A stretch of 64,000 nt of DNA from contig BSYO01000033.1 in NCBI GenBank assembly GCA_033239525.1, positions 3,835,501 to 3,899,500 on the forward strand, given 5' to 3'. The DNA comes from Nepenthes gracilis. Taxonomy: Eukaryota; Streptophyta; Magnoliopsida; Caryophyllales; Nepenthaceae. Within the stretch, counting starts at the first letter, position 1, and each line of letters begins with the position of its first letter. Below the pieces are notes generated by a model, which searched no databases, was not told the DNA's origin, and worked only from the letters and a program-made list of their open reading frames with translations. Both the position numbers and the translations under genes were made by a program. This document shows positions 12,338-22,259 of this stretch, piece by piece.

Positions 12338-12393
12338 GAGGTTCGAAAACCTACGATTTGATAGCGTCGACGTCGAGGAGTTTGCCATTTTAT

Positions 12394-13784
12394 ATGGAGC
12401 AGTTTAATGGGCAAAATAATTTCATCCTTTAGCAAAAAATAGTGAGAAATATTTTGACCCGAGAATGAATGGTAAAAGAATTTTGGAGGAAGGAAGATAA
12501 GTCGAAGAATATGATGAAGGAGAAGTGGCAAAATAAGAGGGATCTTACTAATTGCATGATCAAATCGTATCTTGCAAATAACACTCTTCAGGAGGTTATC
12601 AGCTTGTCGAATCCAGCAGAGGTCTGGGAGAAGCTTGAGAGTTGGTATAAGTCCAAGTCCTTGACAACGAGGCTGCATATAAAGAAACAATTCTATGGCC
12701 TACGTGTGTTGAAAGGGAAAAACTTTGAGAAGCACTTGGATGAGTTCAATTGGATTATGACGCAAATGTGCCAATGAAAAGATCAATGAGGAAGACGAGG
12801 CGTTGGTGTTACTGGCCTTTCTGCCGGTCTCGTACGACCATATTGTCATGACACTGCTATTCGGGAAAGACACGCTCAGGCTGGATGAAATCATCGCTTC
12901 CTTACTTATGAATGAGTCAAGGCGAAAGGGAAGCATTAAGGCTCCGGAGGAGTCGAAGCTCTTGGTTACTACAAGCGGTCGGAGACACGGGAAATCGAGG
13001 GACCGAGGCGGCAAACCGAAGAAAAGCAATGGTCAGTCCAAGTTTTAGGATATCGAGTGCTTCCACTGTGGTAAAAAGGACCACTTGAAGCGGGATTGCT
13101 TGAGGAGGAAGCAGGAGAAAGAGGGCAAGAGGCAAGTGTGAAGATAGGAGGGATCATGATGATGATCGGGCCTCTTTCGCTCTCTGCAAAGACCTTTGGG
13201 CTGTCTATGCAGGAAGACACAAAGCTTTCCGATCCAAGAGACAGATTAGGTAATGGATAGTAATACCTCACACCATATGACACCAAGGAAGTCCCACTTC
13301 ACAAGCTATATACAAGCTATTGAAGATGGGTAATGGTGGTTTGTCGAGGGTGGTTAGCATCGAGGATATTTGTTTTGCGAACAAACAACGGACGAAATTT
13401 GTGTTAAAAGGTGTAAGACATGCCCTAGACCTACGGCTGAATGTGATTTCAACCGGGAAGCTCGACGATGAGGGCTATTGTACGGCATTCGGAAATGGCG
13501 AGTGGAAAATCACCAAAGGCACCTTGATTATGGTAAGGGGAAGCAAGCCATCAAGTCAGTACCTGATGAAAGTTTCGGTTGCCAAAGATGACACGAAGGT
13601 GACCAACCGGGGTATCGGTCATAGTGGCGGAAAGAGGAGGCCGAGAAAAAGCGCAAGGAGGAATGATTTTGCCGCTAAGGAAAAGCAGAAGGGGAGTGGG
13701 AAGACTCCATCCTTGTTGGATCAGAAGAAGGTATCATTCAATCTAGCGAAGACCGACACCGGAATCCCGTTTAAGGGAAGTTGA
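12394..13784 (+). pseudogene. gag-protease-pol start of the Copia-type element (broken)
   Basis: The reading starts near the ATG at 12394 (MEQFNGQNNF), continues as a UBN2/Copia gag at 12469-12777 (NPAEVWEKLESWYKSKS, LHIKKQFYGLRVLKGKNF), shifts frame to 12803-13048, and has an intact CCHC zinc knuckle near 13052-13093 (CFHCGKKDHLKRDC). Near 13250-13280 the protease site reads VMDSNTSHHMTPRKS, where the catalytic DSG has become DSN. From 13320 comes the gag-pre-integrase part (GVRHALDLRLNVISTGKL). At least one in-frame stop (12430) and several frame changes break it. The integrase, RT and RNase H that normally follow are absent. Confidence 0.85.
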
Positions 13785-13841
13785 CGAAGGAGCAAGTGAT
13801 GACCGTCGCCGGTAGAGGCGAAGGTATCCCTACACGATCGT

Positions 13842-13852
13842 GAGGAGAAATT
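13842..13852 (+). other. Polypurine tract before the 3' LTR
   Basis: GAGGAGAAA, followed by TT, lies directly before the TGTTGGG start of the 3' LTR. This is where the plus-strand primer is expected. It is short and ends with two pyrimidines, so it may be slightly degraded. Confidence 0.6.
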
Positions 13853-14942
13853 TGTTGGGATATGGGTCGCTTCCGTGTAGGCCCATACCCAATGGGCCAA
13901 TAGGTGAATCGGACAAGGACACATGAGCTCCGTATCGAGACGAAGGATGGTGGTATTCACACGCGCTTTGCGTGCGCGGCGAAGCGGCTTTAGTACAGCG
14001 AGGTGCCAAGCCGAAGTGAGGCCGACCAGATTGCATGGTCGGACTATTGATGGCCGAGGCCAAAGGGCGATTGAGCACAGCAAGTGGGCCGAGGGCATCT
14101 GCATACGAGGACCGAGCAGTGCCAATGCTGAAGGGATGACTGGACAGCGTAGCGATGTGGCACAATGCTGAAGGCCAACCGGGTGCTAAAGGGCGACCAA
14201 GGGCGCCATTGCGAAGGGGTGACTGAGCAGCACCAGTTCAAAGGGGACGACCTGACGAAACTGAATCAAATGGTTAACCGAATTAGAATGCTAGTGATCA
14301 GCCGAACTGGTAACTAGTCGTGGGCCCACAAGTACAAGGTAAGCGCCGTCAGAGAGCAGGTAAGTGCTGAAAATCACCTGTAAAATCTGAAGTGAGCAGG
14401 TAGGTGATTTGTGGAATTGGGACTAGAGAGTGCCACCAATGAGAGAAAGCACGGGAAATGCATTTTCGTGTTTATAAAAGGGGAGCAATAGTGACGAAAC
14501 GATGACTTTCCACTTCGCTAAGAAACACTTGTAAAATCAAAAAGCAGAGAGCACCGCAAGAGAGAGAAAAGTAGAGAGAGGAAAAGAAAGGAGAGAAAGG
14601 AGAGAGGGAAGAGGAAGACAGCTTTCCAGTCACCTCCGACCTAGGGCGTGCTGTTCTCCTAGTGTAGAAGAATTGTTTGCCAATTGTGTTTTCACCCTTG
14701 TTCTGTTTTTTAGGTCGGTTGCTTGTTTTGGGAGAGATTTATATAACCAAAATTTTATATAGTAGAGATTTTTCGGAATTTATTCCATAGTTCTTTCCTT
14801 GGTTGAAAAGGGTTTTCCACATTAAAATCTTTACGCATTGTTGTGTTCCTTATGCTCACAATTTGGTAGCTGACAGCCGACAGGGGGATTTGGGTTTGCT
14901 CCGTTGCCCAAATTCTATGTATTTGATTCTAAATCCCCAACA
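13853..14942 (+). repeat. 3' LTR of the Copia-type element
   Basis: It begins TGTTGGGATATGGG and ends AATCCCCAACA, and is colinear with the 5' LTR over its whole length with small indels. It is followed by the target duplication TAGAG. Confidence 0.9.
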
Positions 14943-14947
14943 TAGAG

Positions 14948-15565
14948 AACGTTATACTCAATAAGCAAAATCAGTGTCAATTATCAGTCATCCACCAAAG
15001 TAAAAAGCATTAAAACTGGTAGCCCAATGAACCAGGCTCCCCCATGGTGGGGTTCAAATAATGTCAAATATGCGCAACCTTACTCCTGCATTTCAAATAA
15101 ACTATAACCATGATTGGAACAAACTAGAGCGCATTACTTAAACAAATAGCTATAGCTAAAAAATATTGAACAAGAAGCATCTAAACAAGCTAGTTTACTT
15201 CCATGATCAGTGAGCTCATAAACACTGAACTTATAAATAAAATCTCAAAGTCAAGGTCAATTATTCTCTCTCTACTTCTGAAAACTTGAATGTGAAAAGT
15301 TCTATTCCCTACCCTAAGAAACCCCGAGGGGGGGTTTCTTAGGGTATACGTCACACGGAAAAAAACTGAGATTGTCAACTTCATCGTTACCAATCCTCTT
15401 GCGTTTCCCCTGGCTAATAAATGAGCTAAAACGACTGCTATCATCCATCGAAGAAGCCACATACTATTGTTTTTCGGTGCTGGGAAGAACAATGAATGTA
15501 TAAAAGTATTAAATGAAAGAAGGGGAAAGACAATCACTGAGAGTAAGTTGAAAGGGAGCTCTTAC
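14948..15565. other. Non-coding stretch between the Copia element and the PTST-like exon
   Basis: No supported exon. On the minus strand it is where the first intron of the PTST/FLO6-like gene should start. An open frame at 15190-15537 (minus) has no family resemblance and contains a perfect hairpin, so I do not call it. Confidence 0.45.
15310..15346. repeat. Perfect 16-bp inverted repeat (hairpin) with 5-nt loop
   Basis: TACCCTAAGAAACCCC (15310-15325) is followed by GAGGG and then by its exact reverse complement (15331-15346). A transcript from either strand would fold into a stable stem. It lies in the presumed first intron of the PTST/FLO6-like gene. It is not flanked by obvious transposon ends. 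Confidence 0.95.
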
Positions 15566-16134
15566 AGTGATCTACCAGAGGATGAAGCGGCCGGCAAAGA
15601 ATCACCAGTTATGGAAGAAACTTCAAGACTTTCCACTTTCTTCCGACCCCGATCACCAATTTGATCACCAATTTGACCACCGACTAGACCGCGTTTGGGC
15701 TCCACTACTTCCCAATTACTGACCACCCCATCATCCAAATCCCATCCCATGGACATCCAGCCACCTTTATTCACAATTGCTTCAACCAAATCCATCCTCC
15801 CAGCTTCAGCCAACTCTCGTTTACTGGGAAACTTTTCTGGGTTCCTCGAATTCTTCATGAACTCCAATATTTCTGCCTCCAATTCCGAATCCCTTTCAGT
15901 TTCTTCACTTTCCCACCTTCGGCACTTCCTCAAAACCCCAGAAGAATCAGAAAACCCGAGCAAGAATTGATTCTGCCGTCCCTCTTTTCGTTGTCTTTGC
16001 TTTCGGAGTCGTTGGTGCAGTGGTTTTGCGGGACTTTGAACCACGGAGACGGGAAGAAAAGTGGGTGAACTCAAATACGCCAAGGATTGGTGAGAGAAAG
16101 CGAGGTCGGTTGCGTCTGCGATGAGCGAAACCAT
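15566..16134 (-). CDS. PTST/FLO6-like protein targeting to starch, first coding exon only
   Basis: The exon starts at ATG 16134 and encodes 189 codons plus two bases, up to the splice donor GTAAGA at 15565 (reading on would give a stop at 15562). The N-terminus, residues 1 to about 50, is Ser/Ala-rich and basic, as in a chloroplast transit peptide. Residues about 85-125 contain EILEFMKNSRNPEKFPSK and LVEAIVNKGGWMSMGWDL, the N-terminal motif of PTST2/PTST3/FLO6 proteins. These proteins bind glucans through a C-terminal CBM48 domain and help initiate starch granules by acting with starch synthases in plastids. The SSGRSL end of the exon also matches that family as I remember it. No CBM48 exon was recognised to the left. 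The gene is therefore either very intron-rich and extends past the Copia element, or is truncated. Confidence 0.7.
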
Positions 16135-19100
16135 CGTTCAGGCATTTCGCCGAACACTTCTTGCCCAAGGCGCGGCAGCTATCCTTGCAGAAAAGAGGAC
16201 AAAGCACCGTGAAATAAACGAACAATGGCTCTGCCGAAAAGCGCAAAACGCGATTAATGTACAACTCAGTAACGGCTATTGGTAACGGTATTAGACTATG
16301 ATTAAGTGATTCAATCGCCAAAGATTGTTTAATGATAAGCTGGGTTCTTTGCTTGGATTCTATGTCGTCATTGCGTTACTGTTAAGTCTGCGTTTTGGGC
16401 ACTTTAAAAAAGCCATGGCTGAAGACAGAGAAACATGAACAGCAGAGAACGATCGATACCATTTGGGCTTAGAGTTTGGACTGCACAAAGCCATCAGATT
16501 TGAATGCTCGGATTTTGCTTAAATTGGGTGTGAGGTGAGGAAATACAGACATAAACAAATCAAATTTCAATCACAATCTTCATAATTTTTTTTAAAAAAA
16601 ATTTAATCTAATCTTCTTAATAGTCTAGACATATTTTAATAAAAAAATACAACATCATCCGCTCAAAAATTTTCGATTGTGAAATCTCCAATTCGGCTGC
16701 TTGTGATGAAAATTTGGAAACTAATTACCAAAAGGAGGACAGAAAGAAACAAAAAAGAAAACAAGTTGTTTTTATCAGAATAAGTAAGATAGGATTATCT
16801 TAATAAGTTGTTTTTATTAATATTATTTTAATAAATGTAAGGAAATAATTTTATTAAATTTTTATTTTAACCAATATTGTTAGTACTTAATCAGAATAAG
16901 TAAAAATTAAAAAGTTTCCCATTGGATAATTAAAAAAATTAAAGTGGTTTATAATTTTAAGATAGGATTTAATCCAATAATTAATATTAATATGGTAAAT
17001 TAATGCATAAAGTAGGTCATCATATAAGAGAATAGATGTATCAACCCTGATCATATTATTTCAGATTATCTAAAATTATCTCAAATCAGATTTTATTTTT
17101 GAAATTTAAAAATTTATTATTTATTTTATCAACTTAAAACTTACACTGAAATTAGAGATGTGAACCTGTAATCAAATAACGTTAAATAGTCTAGAATATT
17201 TAAATTAATAATGATCAAACCACAATACCTAAAAGTCATACCAAAGTGATTTCGAATATCAACAACTAATTAATCTCAAATTATAGATAAAAAACATATC
17301 AATTAAAATTAGAGTATCAAACTAAACTTTTAAAATTTGAAATTAAATTTAATCATTTTTAGAAGTAATGAAACAATATAAGTATGTCCACCGTCATCGT
17401 CAATCAAAAACAACATTAATTAAAATAATTTAAAATTAAAGGTTAACGTCCCTAAACTATTAAAATATAATAAAATATTAATTTATTTTAGTATCCTAAA
17501 AGTTAACTTTCGAACAGTAATTCACTTAATTCCAAACTCTAATAATATAATTCGAACCCGCTAATTTTAGCAAAAATGGAGATAAAAAATAAGTCTAATA
17601 CTCAATAAGATAGATATACCTTAATATATGGATATATATCGGACAAAATGTACTATAATTATAATATTATCAAAAATTAAAAAGCCAATAAAATTATTTT
17701 TTAATAAATTATGTGAAAACAAAATATTAATAGTTATATAAACCAAAATCTATCAAATATATAAATTGTGCCAATTCTATGCATTCAAAATCAAATATGC
17801 CAATATCATGTAATGTATAAATCATACTAAAATCATGTTAACATATAAATGGATAAAAAATTTATGATGAATTCATCAATAAAAAGGGGAATATTAAAAT
17901 TTACGCTATGATTATTTTTACATAGTCAAAGACTAAACGTAACTATTTATTGCCCTTAATGGGTCAATTACATATAATTCTTATAGTCTGATCAAATGCC
18001 ACTTTTATGACACGTGAATAATATATATGAATTACAATTTACTGATAATATATTAAAATATATCTAAATATATTACATTAATTTTATACAATTATTCATA
18101 TGTGATCAAGTTAAAAATTCTATTTAAATATAAATATTTTTTAATTTTTCTTATATCAAAAAAATAACTTTATTCATCAAATTTTATGTAAAATTTTTCT
18201 TTATTTTTTCTTCAAATATATAAAGTGCAATAAAAACTTTGAACATATAAAAATTTTAATGCGTAATTTAATAATAAACAGAAAACTATATTATATAAAT
18301 TATAAAAAAAAAACATGTTTATATAATTTTTTAAAATATAAAATATGCATAAATAATTATATTGTAATTCAATACATACCTAATTATATATTTAAAAATT
18401 AAAGATATATAGCAATATTAAACAAAATTTAAAGAAATGCAATAATATTATTATAGAAATTTAATACCTAAACATAACTTCATGAAATTAAAGCATAAGC
18501 TTGGTAAAATTTTGATAAAATAATAATAAAATTACATACATATAAAGTATTATCAATTTAAATATAAAAATTTATATTCATAAATATTTAAAATAAAAAA
18601 TACTTAAAAAATAAAAAATAAACAACAATAGAAGAAGAAAAAATTGGATACATTTATCCTTACTTAATTTTATCAAAAGAATATTTAATTTCACATTAAT
18701 TTTTTCTTCTCATTCTTTATCCCTATTCATCTATAATTTTCTATTCTCTTTCTCTCTCTTCTCTAATAAATCAAATAAAAAAGATTTAAAATTAGCTTAT
18801 AGATATATTTATAAAAAATTAGTGTATGAGTACTACTTAGGCATGGATCAAGCGTAATTCGAACCATGCATGTGAACCCCTCAAGCACCAATACTCTCTT
18901 CAAATTTTATTTATATGTGGGACAAGTACATGTCAGACGTTGTTGAATTTAATTTATTTTGATCCAAAATTTAATTTTTTTATCTCAAAATTTTAATTAA
19001 TTTTAAAATATATCATTTTAATTAAATTAATTATCATTAAAATAATATTTTAGAATTTATACGTTATAATAAAATTTAAGTCTAATAAATATAATATTTA

Positions 19101-19483
19101 AAATAACTCACAATACTTTAGTATAATCCTATAAAATATATCTACAAGCACTTGACTCAAAATAATTAGAATAATATCATAATTGTCTTAATATCTCCCC
19201 AAATATCTAGTCCTATCATCCATTGTATGGTAATTTATATTAATATGAAAAAAATAAGGGACAATAATAAATGAGTAAAATACAAAACAAATAATTTTAT
19301 AATCTAAAAACACAATATATCTAGTGATATCACAATAATAGAGATTAAATCAAAAAAATTCAAACATAATCAACAATATATCAACATCTTGAATTCTAAT
19401 AACATATAGCAATAAAAAGTCATTACATTTAAATTCAATGATCATAACAAAAATATGGTGACCTGAACGCATCAATTTCTAAC
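16135..19483. other. Upstream region of the PTST-like gene, then AT-rich spacer
   Basis: The first 300 bp should hold the PTST-like promoter, but I see no clear TATA box. From about 16560 the DNA becomes extremely AT-rich, with short A/T runs and no open frame above 60 codons. A pyrimidine-rich patch near 18705-18770 and a GC-richer patch near 18835-18900 could be LTR debris. No gene is supported. Confidence 0.5.
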
Positions 19484-19776
19484 CAAATTAAATCATTTGC
19501 CTCAACAAACTTAATAAAAATATGGTAACCTTGTATCCATCAACCCATGATTGAATAGAATTGTGCCACATCAACGATCTTAATAAAAATATGGCAATTT
19601 GAACATAATCCAATAACAATATCAATATTTCAAATTTAAAACATATAGATTATTCAAATTAAATCATTTGCCTCAATAAACTTAATAAAAATATGGTAAC
19701 TTTGCACCCATGGACCCATGACTGAATAGAATTGTGCCATATCAATGATCTTAATAAGAATTTGGCAATTTGAACC
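19484..19776. repeat. Two imperfect direct repeats, about 120 bp each, 171 bp apart
   Basis: CAAATTAAATCATTTGCCTC starts at 19484 and again at 19655. Each copy continues through AATAGAATTGTGCCA and ATCTTAATAA to GGCAATTTGAAC. The first copy lacks nothing obvious but is followed by a 45-bp spacer. Probably part of a decayed LTR. Confidence 0.8.
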
Positions 19777-20899
19777 TATTGACCACTATTTGAGTGGATT
19801 GTTCATTTCAATAACTACAATAAGAAGAATATTTAATGATCGTATTTTCTTTAGTAGTAAATCTCTAACAAATGATCTGACGATTTATCATCATATCCAA
19901 AGCATGGCCTAATTATCTCACAACCATTTCAAATGATAAGATCATCTATAGTCCCGATAATTTTTATCGCACTCATAACAATACTTAATCATCTCACAAT
20001 CATCACATGTCATAAGAGTCTCCACAATTTTGATGATTCTTCATCACAACTAGAGTGGTACTTGATTAACTCACAAATTCCATCAGGGGTAAGACATTTT
20101 ATGGTCTTGAGGATTCTCTATCACTCCTAAGAGTGATGTCTAATTGTTTTACAACCATTCCTAATGATAAGACCTAATTCTAAATATTATAAATATCCAA
20201 ATTTTAACAACTTACATGGGTTCAAAAAAAATACAGTACAAATATGCTCTCGAGATTATTAGAATAGTCTCAATATAAAATAATGAAGATAAAATGGTGC
20301 CCATATATCTAAAAACTTTAAAATTTTCATATATATATATATTTTTACTTTATCCATTGAATATAATATGGTATTAACAATATAATATGTGATCAAAGAA
20401 ACTCCTGGAGTCCCACATGGTCCTTATATGTAGTTCAACACCTCATTTTATTAAGATTAGTATAGTTAGGATTATAATACAAAAATAATATAAAATAAGA
20501 ATTATTAACAACATAAAAAATATAAATTAAAATAAAATAATTAAACAGAATATGACAAATAATTAATAAAATCAAATTATCAAATTATTATTTTATAACC
20601 AGTCCTCAAAAAGAGATTTAATTTGCCATCTAATTAAATTTTAAAATTTTTTTCATGACATTGTTCATAATAAACATTTACTACACCACTTAGTAAATAA
20701 TGAAACCTCATTTATCATGTTTAATTGCAAAAAATAAATCATTAAAAAATTATTTCAATATCGAATCACCCGAAATATAACTCTCAAAAATTATTTATAT
20801 GATTCATACATTAAATAATCACTAAAATATTTTTATACTACTAAATATTTAATCATCATAACTCAAATAATGTGTGAATATACCAAAAACATAATTTCT

Positions 20900-21560
20900 C
20901 TCATTTCCACGCGCATAGCAGCGCGAAGGACGCGCTCCCTTGCACTGCAGCGGCTCCCTTCGATGTGAACAGTGTTCACTAAGAACCCGAACGGAGGCGT
21001 TGCTCTGTTTTAGCCGTGCAACGCCCGACTTCCCTTTTCCTCCGAAATTCGAGTTATTCTCTAATATTTGAGACATAGTACTTATAAAATCCCAATATGT
21101 GATAATTATATAAACACTGTAACCAAATTTATGAACCAAAATTTACGAATTGACGTCCAATCTTTCGGAATTTCCCGAACCCCTGTTTTTGAACGATATT
21201 ACGTTTTCTCTCAAATTTGACTACACAGGGAATATCAGACACAAAATAATGATCATTTAAGATACAAGAGAGTTATCAAATCATGTAATAATAACAATAT
21301 TAGTGAATTAATTACCGATTAATACGTTTTAATCCGTTCCTCTTTGTTTTCTTTGAGTTTCATTTCTCTTTGAGTTTTGTTCCTCAAATTTGTGATATAA
21401 CTACGTTTCCGGCCTCCAAAATTGACAGAGAACTATATTAAGTATCCATCAACGTGTTTAGAGACTTTTAATTCTTCGAATTTGGTATTTGTTGTCTAAT
21501 TTCGGCGGTGACGGCCTCATCCCCTGTTTTGCGTCATTCATGGCCGCCTTCACCAATTCG
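20900..21560. mobile_element. Probable LTR fragment (unclassified)
   Basis: A GC-rich island inside AT-rich DNA contains GTGAACAGTGTTCAC near 20965 and phrases such as GACGGCCTCATCC near 21510 that are common in plant gypsy LTRs. I could not define TG/CA ends or a target duplication. The assignment is by sequence style only. Confidence 0.35.
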
Positions 21561-21785
21561 TCTAATTTTCAGGAAATTTCCTATTCTAAGTCAGTTATTT
21601 GATAATATTAAAATGTAATATTAGGTTAATATTAAGTTAATTACTTAATTAAATCCAAATTAGGCTCCAATTTGGAGGATTTTGAGCTAGGGTTTGGTCT
21701 TCCTCCAAATTTCAATTTAACTTGATTAATTGGGACAATTAGACCTTAATAATAACTTATTATTATTTTATAATTATATTCAATT

Positions 21786-21813
21786 GATATATATATATAT
21801 ATATATATATACA
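21786..21813. repeat. (TA)n microsatellite
   Basis: A run of TA dinucleotides about 450 bp before the prohibitin 5' UTR exon. Confidence 0.9.
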
Positions 21814-22259
21814 CGTAAGTCTTATATTATTTAATCAATTGGTATTTTAATTTAATTTTAATAATTTAGTCTTTTTAAAATTTAGGATACTATTTTCTTT
21901 AAATTAATTACTATTTCTGCTCAAAATATATTTTTAAGATATATAATATTTTTAAAATTATATCCAAAATATATTTCTAAGATATACTTATCAATTACTT
22001 AAATTTATATATAAATTTACATTTGTCATAATATATAATATAATTTTTTTATTTGAAAAGTCAAAGAGATCTGTATATATATATATTATAATAACATGTT
22101 TTTTTTAATAAAAATAGATATGATGAGGAATTATAAGTATTTAATCTCGTTAACCAATACCTTAATAACGTATAAGTAATTTGGGTCAAGTAAAATGCGA
22201 CTTCAAAGAGTAGTCGTATAGCGCTAAAACGCTGCGTTGGAATTGCTATCTCTGCAAGT

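Larger units (their letters stand above)
11225..14942 (+). mobile_element. Complete short Copia-type LTR element, TR-GAG-like (gag, protease and pol start only)
   Basis: Two similar LTRs (1099 and 1090 bp) enclose 1529 bp of internal sequence. The LTRs start TGTTTGGG/TGTTGGG and end CCCCAACA, and the whole unit is flanked by the perfect 5-bp duplication TAGAG at 11220-11224 and 14943-14947. An initiator-tRNA-Met primer site follows the first LTR and a short purine tract precedes the second. Inside are Copia gag, zinc knuckle, protease remnant and the gag-pre-integrase segment, but no integrase, reverse transcriptase or RNase H. It must have been moved in trans by an autonomous relative or have lost these genes before insertion. 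Confidence 0.9.

Noticed and set aside
15190..15537. 115-codon minus-strand open frame as a second exon of the PTST-like gene
   Set aside because: The frame does not connect in phase with the donor at 15565 to give the expected family sequence, and it runs through a perfect hairpin.
19430..19800. CRISPR-like or satellite array
   Set aside because: Only two imperfect copies exist and the spacing is irregular; a CRISPR array is not expected in plant nuclear DNA.
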